DNA of 64,000 nt from Haematobia irritans (lineage: Eukaryota > Arthropoda > Insecta > Diptera > Muscidae): NCBI RefSeq assembly GCF_050003625.1, contig NC_134400.1, positions 62,372,241-62,436,240 of the forward strand, read 5' to 3'. Shown here piece by piece: positions 12,901 to 23,834 of the stretch. Under the pieces are notes generated by a model, which searched no databases, had not been told where the DNA came from, and worked only from the letters and a program-made list of their open reading frames with translations. Made by a program: the position numbers and the translations under genes. Position 1 is the first letter of the stretch. Each line of letters starts with the position of its first letter.

Positions 12901-14106
12901 AAAACCCAACCGTTCGTTACGAGTTACTTCCACATACTGATCTCTCCATCATACATTTTTTTTATAAATACCCATTCTCTTGTTCTCTTTTCGCTCTTTC
13001 CATTGCTCAAAATTATTCAATTTCAATCACAAAGGTGATTGGATCAATCACATGTGTAATTGGAAACGGAAAATATTTCAGTCACGTTTGTAATTGAAAA
13101 TTATTTCCGAATTGATTAACAAATTGATTGAATCAATTAATATTTTAATTGGAAACGTAACAAATATCAATCATTTTTTTAATTGGTTTTTATTCGGATT
13201 TGATTAAATAATTAATTGAATCAATTAACATATTAATTGAATTCGTTTCCAAATTCAGTTAAATGTGTAATTGAAAAAATGTTGGTGATAATTTTTTGTG
13301 TGTAGGAGTGAAAACAATTTATAATTTTTAAAGATCAATACCCACTTTTTTTTATTGCAAACATATTCTTATATATTTGATAAAATGATGGAGTTGATGG
13401 GATTGATTGGTACATTTCACGAAATAAAATTGGTCACTAAAAGAAATGAATAAAAAATATATTATTTTAGTCACAATTTCTTACCTTCAATAAACGTTGA
13501 TTGTTTTCCATTTTTACAATACCACAAAACACAAACACAGGTAATTTGAAATGCGTTCTCTCATATATTTTTTCAAACCTTTACCACGTGGCCATTTGTT
13601 GTTGCACACTTTATTTATTTCAACCCTTTGCTGATTTGTTGTTGCGTTCAAAATATTTATGCACACATTTTGAATGCAGCAGACAGTCAATTTACGCGAA
13701 AAACAAAAACCCAACCGTTCGTTACGAGTTACTTCCACAGACTGATCTCTCCATCATAAATTTTTTAATAAATACCCACTCTCTTGTTCTCTTTTCGCTC
13801 TTTCAATTGCTCAAAATTATTCAATTTCAATCACAAAGGTGATTGGATCAATCACAGGTGTAATTGGAAACGGAAAAAATTTCAATCACGTTTGTAATTG
13901 AAAATTATTTCCGAATTGATTAACAAATTGATTGAATCAATTAATATTTTAATTGGAAACGTAGCAAATATCGATCATTTTTTTAATTGGTTTTTATTCG
14001 GATTTGATTAAATAATTAATTGAATCAATTAACACATTAATTGAATCCGTTTCCAAATTCAATTAAGTGTTTAATTGAAAAAATTTTGGTGATTATTTTT
14101 TGTGTG
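9993..14106 (+). mobile_element. Element C, copy 1 (outer)
   Basis: The left end CAAACAAAAAA follows TA (9991-9992), and the right end TTTTTTGTGTG precedes TA (14107-14108). About 0.3 kb at each end is filled with direct and inverted variants of TCAATTAA and CAATCACG. The middle lacks recognisable coding sequence. A second complete copy, C2, interrupts it at 11219-13302. Without that insertion the copy would be about 2.0 kb. Confidence 0.85.
11219..13302 (+). mobile_element. Element C, copy 2 (nested in copy 1)
   Basis: Termini are CACACAAAAAAATTTT and TTTTTTGTGTG, with TA on both sides (11217-11218, 13303-13304). Its own sequence at about 12435-12455 (AAGAAAACTAGGAGTG) is the uninterrupted version of the point where it inserted into copy 1 (AAGAAAAATA then TAGGAGTG), which proves the boundaries and the 2-bp duplication. 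The subterminal TCAATTAA-type repeats are dense and in both orientations. No transposase; 2084 bp. Confidence 0.9.
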
Positions 14107-15329
14107 TAATGGTACTCAAATTTCTTATATTGAAGTATTAGCCGATCGTAGTTAGACCTACATGTAGCTCTTACATAAATATATTTCCAAGGTTTCACAA
14201 ATTTTTATTTATTACCCACACTAATTTAGTGATTTCCTCTTTTTATATCCTAAACCACATAGTGGTCAGGGTATAATAACTTTGATCTGCCAAAAAATTT
14301 GCCTACCAGAAATATTGACTATATATCAACTATAGCTTCTAATATCAGACATTTCTGTTCAGATTGTGATAAAACTCCCAAACCATGTACTCTCTTAATG
14401 TTCTTAAATATGGAAATGCGGCTTATCTCCCAAACCTATACCACTAATACCTCACAAACAATGTTTACTAATTCAGAAGGTGTGGTTTAGGGTCGGCCCC
14501 GCCCGACTTCACCTTTACTTTACTTACTTGCTTTTCTTTAATACGAATGAATATAAACAAGTGAGTAAAGTAGAAAATCGGGCGGGGCCGACTATATCAT
14601 ACCCTTAACCACACCTACTGAATTAGTTAACATAAGCATTTGTGAGGTAACATTGCAGTATGGGCGGAAATTGAAAATTTGTGGCAAAAATTATTTACAA
14701 TCAATTTAGTATCGCCAAACATGGTATATCGATATATCTTATCAAAATCAAATGTTACCAACAAAAAGGGAGTCAATCCCCCTTATTCCAGGTGCGTTAC
14801 TATAGAGGGGTCGAAATTGTAATTCCACTTGGAATACTATAGAATATACTCTTAGATGGAGTTTAATTTATATTTGCTTATTTTCCTTATTAAGAAAGCG
14901 CCTTATCCCCAGAACTTGATGTAAATAGTATAAACCAATTGTCATTTTATTAAATTACTTTTATTAATTAAAATTAAACAAATGTTAACCATCAAAATCA
15001 CATTCTTCGGTATCTAACTCTAATTCCGTCCCTCTGTGTTTGTTGTTCGCAGGATTCCGGTGGCAATTATTAACCGATTTTGATAAAATTTGGTACAACA
15101 TGTTTTCTTGGTCAAAGGACAAACACGGTTGAATTTGGAAAAAAAATGGATCAAAGTTACATATAGCCCCCATATATATGTATCGCCCGATTTCGACAAA
15201 TTAGACCATACTGCGGTTATTTACCACCCGATTGTCTTCAAATTTAACACAAAGTAATTTTTTATAGTACCCTTAAAGTGTGCAAAATTTCATCAAATTC
15301 GGTTCAGATTTAGATATAGCTACCATATA

Positions 15330-16263
15330 AAGGGTGATTCTTTTGAGGTTAGGATTTTCATGCATTAGTATTTGACAGATCACGTGGGATTTCAGACATG
15401 GTGTCAAAGAGAAAGATGCTCAGTATGCTTTGACATTTCATCATGAATAGACTTACTAACGAGCCACAACGTCGAATTTTCAGTGAATGGGCCCTAGAAA
15501 AGTTGGCAGAAAATCCGCTTTTTTATCGACAAATTTTGTTCAGCGATGAGGCTCATTTCTGGTTGAATGGCTACGTAAATAAGCAAAATTGCCGCATTTG
15601 GAGTGAAGAGCAACCAGAAGCCGTTCAAGAACTGCCCATGCATCCCGAAAAATGCACTGTTTGGTGTGGTTTGTACGCTGGTGGAATCATTGGACCGTAT
15701 TTTTTCAAAGATGCTGTTGGACGCAACGTTACGGTGAATGGCGATCGCTATCGTTCGATGCTAACAAACTTTTTGTTGCCAAAAATGGAAGAACTGAACT
15801 TGGTTGACATGTGGTTTCAACAAGATGGCGCTACATGCCACACAGCTCGCGATTCTATGGCCATTTTGAGGGAAAACTTCGGAGAACAATTCATCTCAAG
15901 AAATGGACCGGTAAGTTGGCCACCAAGATCATGCGATTTGACGCCTTTAGACTATTTTTTGTGGGGCTACGTCAAGTCTAAAGTCTACAGAAATAAGCCA
16001 GCAACTATTCCAGCTTTGGAAGACAACATTTCCGAAGAAATTCGGGCTATTCCGGCCGAAATGCTCGAAAAAGTTGCCCAAAATTGGACTTTCCGAATGG
16101 ACCACCTAAGACGCAGCCGCGGTCAACATTTAAATGAAATTATCTTCAAAATGTAAATGTCATGGACCAATCTAACGTTTCAAATAAAGAACCGATGAGA
16201 TTTTGCAAATTTTATGCGTTTTTTTAGAAAAAAAAGTTATCAAGCTCTTAACAAATCACCCTT
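15330..16263 (+). mobile_element. DD41D (rosa-type) Tc1/mariner element, internally deleted
   Basis: Outer termini AAGGGTGATT and AATCACCCTT are flanked by TA on each side (15328-15329, 16264-16265), the canonical Tc1/mariner duplication. At 934 bp it is shorter than the roughly 1.25-1.3 kb I recall for full DD41D elements. The missing part lies near the start of the transposase frame. An 11-codon upstream frame (M-V-S-K-R...) starts at 15400 and ends just before the transposase ATG. The insertion target is a family B repeat. Confidence 0.85.
15443..16156 (+). CDS. Truncated DD41D transposase (catalytic domain only)
   Basis: An uninterrupted 237-codon frame encodes the cut-and-paste DDE/D nuclease domain of a DD41D Tc1/mariner transposase. 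The aspartates are at residue 35 (FSDEAHFW), 128 (FQQDGATCHT) and 170 (DLTPLDYFLWGY), with 41 residues between the second and third, which defines the group. Family members are about 340 residues and carry an N-terminal helix-turn-helix that binds the element ends. Here the first seven residues (MNRLTNE) run directly into PQRRIF, which in full members lies just before the catalytic domain. Roughly 105 residues are therefore missing without loss of frame. Without the DNA-binding region it should not mobilise its own ends. Expression is unknown. Confidence 0.8.
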   Translation: MNRLTNEPQRRIFSEWALEKLAENPLFYRQILFSDEAHFWLNGYVNKQNCRIWSEEQPEAVQELPMHPEKCTVWCGLYAGGIIGPYFFKDAVGRNVTVNGDRYRSMLTNFLLPKMEELNLVDMWFQQDGATCHTARDSMAILRENFGEQFISRNGPVSWPPRSCDLTPLDYFLWGYVKSKVYRNKPATIPALEDNISEEIRAIPAEMLEKVAQNWTFRMDHLRRSRGQHLNEIIFKM

Positions 16264-16375
16264 TATATAACTAATATTGAGTCCATTATAAAAAAAACAT
16301 ATGCACTAACTTATAATACCCTGTTCCACAGTGTGGAGCAGGGTATAAAGAGGAAGTTGCTCATTAATGTGGGTA

Positions 16376-16454
16376 CACACAAAAAATAATTAACTTATTT
16401 TATGAATTGTGTTCCCAAACAAGGAATTCATAAATAGTATGAAAAAAGTTCATA
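16376..16454 (+). mobile_element. Element S, left-end fragment
   Basis: CACACAAAAAATAATTAAC after TA (16374-16375), followed by TATTTTATGAATTGTGTTC and GGAATTCATAAATAGTATGA, matches the complement of the right end of element S at 51390-51506. The DD37E element starts immediately after it. Confidence 0.5.
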
Positions 16455-17733
16455 AAGGGTGATACGGTCAAAATTTGGTCAAGGGAAAACGCGTGTAAAT
16501 CGGTGAAATCGTTTATTTAAAAAATCAAATTAAATTTCTTTTTCAAGTTCAATTAGTATAAAATTCAGGAAAAATATTCAGTTAGGCTGTCGCTTTTCCA
16601 AATCCGAATTGCCGGGCCTCACGCTTGACACCTGCCATCAGATGTTGTACAGCCACCTTGTCCACCTTCTTCGCCGCAGAAAGCCAGTTTGCCTTGAACT
16701 GCTGCTCGTCCTTAACAGTTTTGTTGGTCTTCTTTAGGTTCCGCTTGACAATAGCCCAGTATTTCTCAATTGGGCGGAGCTCTGGCGTGTTGGCAGGGTT
16801 CTTGCCCTTGGGAACCACCTGCACGTTGTTGGCGGCGTACCACTCCATGGCCTTTTTACCGTAATGGTAAGATGCCAAATCCGACCAAAACAGTACGGAA
16901 CAACCGTGTTTCTTCAGGAAAGGCAGCAGACGTTTATTCAAACACTCTTTCACGTAAATTTCTTGGTTGACAGTCCCGGAAGCTATGAAAATGCTGCTTT
17001 TCAAGCCACAGGTACAGATATTTCTTTGCGAACTTTGACAGTTTTATGTGCTTGAAAATATCTGCTACCTTTCCCCTTCCTTTTGCCGTATAAAACTCCT
17101 GCCCCGGAAGCTGCTTGTAGTCGGCTTTGACGTAGGTTTCGTCGTCCATTACCACGTAGTCAAACTTCGTCAGCATAGTCGTGTACAGCCTCCGGGATCG
17201 CGCTTTGGCCGTCGTATTTTGTTTATCATCGCGATTTGAAGTCACTACCTTCTTGTAAGTCGATAGTCCGGCTCGTTTTTTGGCTCGAGGCACGGTTGTA
17301 GACGATACACCCAGCTTATTTGCGGCATCTCGGAGAGAGAGGTTAGGGTTTCGCTTGAAACTACCGGCAACTCTCTTTGTCGTCTCAGCGGCTTCCGGTT
17401 TTCGATTTCCCCCCGATCCAGACTTCCTGGCTGTCGACAAACGTTCCCCAAACACTTTAATTACATTTGTAAGGGTTGATTTGGCAACTTTTAGCGATTT
17501 TGCCAGCTTTGAGTGCGAGTAGCTCGGATTTTCGCGATGCGCGAGCAAAATTTTGATACGCTGCTCTTCTTGCTTGGACGGCATTTTGACAACTGAAGAG
17601 TGAATTCCAAAATCAAAATAGGAGCAACATTCTACACACACCTTCAAAATGAGGGGTGTTCAGGTTTTTTAAATGCAAAATTGAAAGAAATACGTCAAGT
17701 TTATATTGACCAAATTTTGACCGTATCACCCTT
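16455..17733 (-). mobile_element. DD37E Tc1/mariner element, copy 1
   Basis: The two ends share a perfect 28-bp inverted repeat beginning AAGGGTGATACGGTCAAAAT, and TA flanks both sides (16453-16454, 17734-17735). The 1279-bp length and the single minus-strand transposase fit the DD37E group first described from mosquitoes. The transposase is broken (separate entry). A closely similar but independently damaged copy lies in the opposite orientation at 43112-44330. Confidence 0.9.
16582..17584 (-). pseudogene. DD37E transposase, frameshifted
   Basis: From the ATG at 17582-17584 the product shows an N-terminal helix-turn-helix region (KLAKSLKVAKSTLTNVIKVF), a second DNA-binding segment, the first catalytic aspartate (VVMDDETYV), the second (FWSDLASYHYG) and the glutamate (LRPIEKYWAIV), with 37 residues between the last two. 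The full protein would be about 340 residues. Near 17012 the frame breaks: copy 2 has 17 extra bases here (encoding part of VWQAICTCG), and in this copy they are missing between two ATCT repeats. The first frame therefore reads out wrongly after KKYL and the rest is only readable in another frame. All three catalytic residues survive on separate pieces. Confidence 0.9.
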
Positions 17734-18047
17734 TATATACATCCTATATTCACAAATTGTTATTTGTATGTGTTACAAACGGAATGACAAACCCCCCATA
17801 TAAGATACTGATAATATGCGCTATTACTTTACTTATATGGCCCAGAAGCCAAAGTTTTACTGTGATTTCAAATTTTGAACAAGTCGTAGTATAAATAACA
17901 CAGTCAAAACTAAAGCTTCTTTCCATCGCAATAAGGATTTCCTGCAAAACGATATGTCATTTGTCAAAATGCTTCCATGTTTTGTAAATATTTATTCAAA
18001 TCACAATTCAATCACAATTTATTCAAATTATTTGGCATTTTTACTAT

Positions 18048-19310
18048 TTATACTCTTCACCACTACTTTGGTACAGGGTATAATAAGTGTGTGCATTTGT
18101 ATGTAACGCCGAGAAGGAGTAGTCATAGACCCATCTTTTAGTATACGATCGGCTTAGAATTAAATTCTGAGTCGATTTAGCGACGTGCGTCTGTCTGCTC
18201 GCAGTTTAAATCCGATCGTCCTCAAATTTGGCATAGGGTCCTTTTTCGGCTCAAAGACGATCCCTATTGATTTTCGGTTCAGAAATCGGTTCAGATTTAG
18301 ATATAGCTGCCATGTATATTTATAACCGATCTGGTCATAAATTATGTATTTATCACCCGATATTCTTCCAATTTCGTATAATCGAATATTTTGTGAGTCT
18401 AGTAAATTTTGCAAAATATCGGTCAAATCGGTCAGATTCAGATATAGCTCTCATATATAGCTTTCGCCCGATTTACACTCCTGTGGCCTCAGAGGCAAAT
18501 CTTTTAAATATTTATAAATATCCACACCGAATTTGGTTGAAATCGGTTCAGATTCAGATATAGCTCTCATATATAGCTTTCGCCCGATTTACACTCCTGT
18601 GGCCTCAGAGGCCAATCTTTTAAATATTTATAAATATCCACACCGAATTTGGTTGAAATCGGTTCAGATTTAGATATAGCTCTCATATATAGCTTTCGCC
18701 CGATTTAAACTCCTATGGCCTCAGAGGCCAAAGTTTTACCCCCGGTTCAGATTTAGATATAACTTCCATATATATCTTTCGCCTGATTTAGATGCATATG
18801 ACCACGGAGGCCAAAGTTTCATTTCGAAAATTTTGAAGTTTTGCACTGAGAGTTCAATTAAAATTTTAGCAATGTGTGCCAAATTTTATCAAAATCGGCT
18901 CAGAATTAGACAAAGCCCCAAATACATGTTCTTCCGATTTTAGCAAATATGGCCAAAATACCTACATGTTCCTTGTATAATGATCACTGTTAAGTCGAAA
19001 ACTCGCAAAAATGATTCAAATTTGCCTATACTCTAATTAGTATATATCGACATATAAATCATAAATGCAGATTTGCGAAATTTTATGCAATTTAATTATT
19101 TCCAATATTTTTTTACTAACATTATGGTTCGTTTCGGTCATTAACCAATTTAAATTTTGAGTCTAGACATTTTGTGAAAGTTTAAAAAATATTGTCCAAA
19201 TCGGTACATATTTAAATATTTGTATATGGGAGTATAAACCTATATATATATTATACCCGTGAAGGGTATAATATAGTCGGCCTTGTCCGACGTTAGACTT
19301 TCCTTACTTA
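18048..19310 (-). mobile_element. Family B DINE-1/Helentron-like element
   Basis: On the plus strand it opens with ACCACTACTTTGGTACAGGG and ATTTGTATGTAACGCCGAGA and GAATTAAATTCTGAGTCG, phrases I associate with DINE-1 of flies. Three tandem units of about 120 bp follow (18420-18740), each with TATAGCTTTCGCCCGATTTA and TGTGGCCTCAGAGGC. The minus-strand 5' signature is at 19260-19310. No coding content. Confidence 0.65.
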
Positions 19311-20496
19311 TTTTTTTGTTTTTTAATTGAAGTTGTGTTCAGTAGAGGTAAAGTGTTTTAATTAACAATTAATTATAATTCGAGCTTTATGGACAAGGTA
19401 GATAAAGGAACTTATCTCAAAAGAACCTTTAGTATAGATCTGGCTGGGATAGATAACTCAATTTTGTGTATTTGTCAAACTGATTGTGCAAAACCCCGTT
19501 AGACTGCAAGACGGGCAGATGGACGATCGTTTCTGGTACATTCCACATCCGCATTCTGTACTTTCAGCGAAACTATCAACCAGTCATCCGATGCTGATGG
19601 GGAACGTGGAAGCTCTGAAACGATCGTCCTCCAAACCGCCTTCCTGTCAAAAGTATTTTAACCTCTTCAGTTTGACAAACCAATATTTCCACGTTAAGCT
19701 ACACTTGTAGTTTAGTCGGCAAATGGAGTTAAGCTGAAATTGAAGCTGAACAAAAAAAAATATTTTTAATCTTCATTCACGAAATTAATTTATTCAATTG
19801 ATATTTAATTGAAATTACTTCAATCAATCCTCAATGTAAATTAAAAAAAAATAATTGATACAGCTAATTCGTGTGAAATATGTTTGTTTTGATTAACAAA
19901 CCTAATATACTCCGAGATCGGTCTATATGGTTTTGATAATTCAGAAAAATTGTACAAAATTAATGAAATCGTCTTTAAATTTGTTGACTTTTTGGATCTT
20001 GACTACAAAGCAAAATAGCGTCCAAAAATAGGAACACTTTATTTAAAAGCAGTTTTTTTTACTTGCAACATAGCATGATTTCTACTTCATAGCATGATTC
20101 TAATCTGAAATTAGAAATTTAAGTTGTAGTTAACACGTTCTTCAATTTTGATAGTACATGCAGAAAAAAGCAGACATAACGATTAATATAAAATTTGTTT
20201 CCTAGTATCAAGTATGCAAAACTCAAAATTAAAATAGAATTGTGTCTAAAAGGTACACTGAAAAAACTGTGGGCCAACCAGAAGAATTTTTTTTTAGAAA
20301 ATTGAGATTATTTTTAGAACATTTTAAACAGTATTACAAACGCTGCCATACGAAGTTTAAGATTGGCGCATTTGTAGTACAATTTACAAATTTAAAGAAA
20401 TGATGAAATATTTTGTGAAAAGTACGAATTTAGCAAATCTTTATAATTAATTTGTGAATAATTTTTGAAAATAAAAAAAACCATTTTTGCATCTTA
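19311..20496. other. Unassigned DNA left of the Copia element
   Basis: About 45 bp at 19425-19472 (TATAGATCTGGCTGGGA...) match, inverted, 4108-4160 and are therefore repeated. The stretch 19480-19700 is richer in G+C and coding-like in composition, but every frame contains stops and I recognise no motif. A CAC-type terminus (CACTGAAAAAACTGTGGG) starts at 20256 after TA without a recognisable partner. Confidence 0.4.
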
Positions 20497-20503
20497 TGCA
20501 CTG

Positions 20504-20949
20504 TGAAGAAAGTAGTATTAGACTTTCTGTATAAAAGAGAAGTCTAAGAACTTGACAGAAAGTGGCAGGGCACTTTCTTTTAACAAAATGAAAGGGAGAA
20601 GTCATAGCTAATGAATTCTTAGGCACGTAGATTTCAGAGAGCAGAAATATACTACAAATGCTATCGAGCAATGTAGGAAATGATTGCCTATAGCGGGGAG
20701 AAAACTAAAAGCGAGACCAAGTTTAGTTTTTTAAAGTACTATTTATTTTACCATCCTTTGGGCGATGTTGAATCTTCGGCTGACGTTGACAAAAGAGGAA
20801 GTTATATTTTGTATTTTAATTAAGAAACTTCGCATTCTTCGTAAAATTGACAGATAAAAATACTACCAAATTTATATTACATTTTTAGTACTTAAGAGCT
20901 TAAACTAAATAAAGCGTAGCATAACATTATTGTTAAACATGGTTTAACA
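20504..20949 (-). repeat. 3' LTR of the Copia-type element, with polypurine tract
   Basis: 446 bp, reading TGTTAAACC to CTTTCTTCA on the minus strand, so it has the TG...CA ends of LTRs. The polypurine tract is at 20950-20960. An AATAAA-like motif is visible on the plus strand only, so the polyadenylation signal is not identified. By eye it is about 90% or more identical to the LTR at 32634. Confidence 0.75.
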
Positions 20950-21111
20950 TACTCCCCCTTGGCCAATAAGGCCAATGGAGAGAGAAGAGAGCGGAATGAG
21001 ATTGTAGTATTTTTGTTGATGGACTCTGTATCGCTGCGGTGCTCTGGGCTATTTGTTTCTTCCATATTAATGTCCTTTAAAGAGTGAGGGTTTAATACAA
21101 GTTCTTTCCTA

Positions 21112-22264
21112 CACGCACAGAAAAAACATGTTTGGACATGGTTGCCGCATCCATTTAATGCTTATTTAGAGTATGTAATTGTCGCGAAAACCATGTATTT
21201 TGTCTTTGTAAAAATAATTTTCGAGCGGAGAAAAATATATGTTGGCAATAAGCTTTTAAATGGTTCTCAAATGCCGCAAACATGTTCTATTATTTAAATG
21301 ATAGAATTTGAGACCATTATATGGTCAGGAAAATCATGTACCTGACCATTCAATTTTTTTTACTTTTTTGCAGAGAAAAAAGTATTTTTATAGTTTACGT
21401 ATAGACATGTCTACAACCATTACATGGCCATAAAGACCATGTACATTGTTTTCGTGACCATTTAATTTTTTAATTTTTTTTGCAGCGACAAGAATTTTAT
21501 AAAAACATTGAGCAGGTACACACGATTTTCATTTTGCGCGTCAGTCGTGTGTTGATTGTTTCTTGGAATAGACGGAGAATACGGAATTATTGTGTTTTGT
21601 GTTAATTTATTTATTCAGAAATGGCACGTGGTTTTATGTGAATACAAAAAAGGAAAGTGTAATTGAAACAAATGTACCTGGTTTTTGTTCTGCATTTTGA
21701 CATATGGTATAATTTATTTTTATTTGCAGTTATATGATGTCTGTGTTTGTACATTTGATGGGCACGAAGTAAATATGGAATGATTACTTATTGTTGAAAT
21801 TGAACCAAACTAGAGTGTGTAAAAATATGTGATGTTTGCTTGCACGACATTATAAATACAAATAAACAATGAATTAGTTTATAAATAAATAAAAACAAAT
21901 AAATAAAGTTGATTTTGTGTTTTCTTTTCTCAAGTGGCGTCCTTTTTTCGACGACGAAAAAAGTTTTTTCATAAAAATCAAAACATTTTAGGTTGTGACC
22001 ATGTTCTTTTAACTAGAAGAAAAACATTTTTGACGACTAACAAAACATTTTAGATCGTGACCATTGTCTTTTAATGGAAACAAAATTCTTTTTATCAATA
22101 TAATAACATTTTAGATGAGGACAATTGTATTTTTCTTAGAACCATGTTCACTGAGCCAACATGGTTGCAGGTTAAAATGTTACATGGTTGCCGCAAAAAT
22201 TGCTGCTATCATATTATTTTGCTCTTCGAATATGATTGTGACAATCATGTTTCTTCTCTGCGTG
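21112..22264. mobile_element. CAC-terminus element with ACCATG subterminal repeats
   Basis: Left end CACGCACAGAAAAAACATG, right end complement of CACGCAGAGAAGAAACATG, with TA on both sides (21110-21111 and 22265-22266). Variants of AACCATGT and ACATGGTT recur through both end regions (21130-21460, 21990-22190). The middle is AT-rich with no coding motif. It lies in the internal region of the Copia element. Confidence 0.85.
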
Positions 22265-22325
22265 TACATAAGTTGACGATATGGATGATATGACCAGCTG
22301 GAAAAAATCTTCTTCGACTTTGACA

Positions 22326-22393
22326 GGAGTGGGAGTTGAACCTATGTATTTTTGTTTATGAGTTAGAGATGTTTCACCTGGGCCACTGAGCTG
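22326..22393 (-). repeat. tRNA-like sequence (degenerate)
   Basis: On the minus strand it reads CAGCTCAGTGGCCCAGGTG (A-box-like), then GGTTCAACTCCCACTCC (B box). The anticodon arm cannot be folded convincingly, so it is taken as a tRNA-derived repeat and not a gene. Confidence 0.55.
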
Positions 22394-22507
22394 TGTGAGT
22401 AAATGGTCTTCTAAAGAAAAAACAATTATTTCATTAATTCCATTCGTCACATTGAAGTTATAGAGATTCACAATTTCTTTGAAAGGTGCGCAGCTTTTCA
22501 GAGTGTA

Positions 22508-22792
22508 CACGGAAAAAAATTTTACGAAAATTTTTCCAATTAAAATTTTAATTGAGTTTTAAAAAATATTCAATTAAAAATTTAATTTATTCAACAAATT
22601 TTTTAATTGAAACAAAAATCAATCACAAAATTAATAGTATCAATTATTTTTTTAATTGTATCAATTAATTTTTTTATTGACCTTGAATTAATTTTTTAAT
22701 TGATACTATTATTTCCGTGATTGAAGACATTTCAATTAACAAATTAATTGGATCAATTAATTTCGTGATTGAATCAGATATTTTTTTGTGTG
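22508..22792. mobile_element. Short CAC-terminus element with TCAATTAA repeats
   Basis: CACGGAAAAAAATTTTACG on the left and TATTTTTTTGTGTG on the right, with TA at 22506-22507 and 22793-22794. The 285-bp interior is almost entirely direct and inverted variants of TCAATTAA, like the ends of element C, suggesting a short derivative of that family. Confidence 0.85.
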
Positions 22793-23228
22793 TAGAAAAG
22801 CCACCTACAAAGACTTGCGAGCCATTCGGATCCGATGATTACCTTTTCCAGTGTGGTTATGGAGAAATATAGAAAGGGTTATTTTTAGCTTACAACAACA
22901 TTAGATCCAGGTAATATCCATATAACAGAAAGCGCCAAATATATGTCATTTGCTTTATGCAAAGGCTTCCCCAAGGCGAAGAAATATTGCACTGTAATTA
23001 TATTCCATATGTATAAGTAGCTGCATCCTTATCCTTCTGTAAGAATAGACATAAAAATGTTTTGCAATTTATATGGTCGAAGTAGGAGTTGAACACGGGA
23101 CGTATGTCATGGGAGTTGAACGTTCATACGCCGAGGAATTGCCGTTGTTGGATTAACGTTGGTTTATGGTGTTTTATTTATAGCGTTGTAATTTTAATTG
23201 TATTACAAATAATATACTTTGTTGTGAT

Positions 23229-23742
23229 TAGAGGTGTGCGTGTGACTGAAATTTCACTCACACTCACGCACATTCACGAAGCAAAATATTTATTGACGCA
23301 CGCTCACGCACGATACGTGTGGTAGCCAATTTCACTCACGCACATTCACGAAATGAAAACAAGTAGTCACACACGAACTACTTTTAAAGACTCACGTTCA
23401 CGCACGATTCACGACAATTCACGTGATTCACGAGACTCACGATATTTTCCAAAGGAAATCAGCAAAGGTAACAAAACTAAAAAATAGAATACAGTTCGAG
23501 AGCTAAAACATACGAGTGTGAATTAAATCTTGATTATTTTCGTGAACATGATTTTGCAGGAATTTTATTCACGCACGTTCACGAACCGATTTTATTTCTC
23601 ACGCGCGCTCACACCCGACATATTTATTGTAGTCCCATTCACGCACATTCACGAAAGTTACTTTGGATTTTGTTCACGATTCACGTGATTCACGCGTGAA
23701 CCACGCGTGTCACGAGAATTTCGTGTCACGCACACACCTCTA
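23229..23742. mobile_element. hAT-like MITE with CACG-rich interior
   Basis: Ends TAGAGGTGTGCGTG and the complement of TAGAGGTGTGTGCGTG are flanked by GTTGTGAT (23221-23228) and GATGTGAT (23743-23750), an 8-bp duplication with one mismatch as expected for hAT elements. The 514-bp interior is packed with variants of ATTCACG and CTCACG in one orientation on the left and the complementary arrangement on the right. No coding sequence. Confidence 0.8.
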
Positions 23743-23834
23743 GATGTGATGGATGTAAATTACAAGGTGATGATCAACAATTTATTGAATAATATTACTC
23801 CTTAATTTTTTTGAATGAAGAAAAAAGCTTTTTC

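Larger units (their letters stand above)
7099..14550 (-). mobile_element. Family B DINE-1/Helentron-like copies, split by four insertions
   Basis: Family B sequence is present at 7099-7725, 8618-8720, 9748-9990 and 14107-14550. It shows repeated phrases such as GGTTCAGATTTAGATATAGC and the hairpin TATACCCTAAACC...GGTCATGGTATA near 7160-7195. The right part ends in the minus-strand 5' signature (complement of GTCGGGCGGGGCCGAC at 14491-14506, then the (AAGT)-like tract to 14545). The 14246-14550 part can be read as a separate short copy. The intervening pieces are the elements at 7728, 8729 and 9993. No protein is encoded. Confidence 0.65.
14553..16346 (+). mobile_element. Family B DINE-1/Helentron-like element carrying a DD41D insertion
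   Basis: It starts with AACAAGTGAGTAAAGTAGAA and GCGGGGCCGACTATATCATA and continues with the family phrases CCCATATATATGTATCGCCC and GGTTCAGATTTAGATATAGC. It ends in the hairpin TACCCTGTTCCACAGTGTGG...AGGGTATA at 16316-16346. The DD41D mariner-type element lies inside at 15330-16263. A separate short repeat start, CACACAAAAAATAATTAAC, follows at 16376. Confidence 0.65.
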
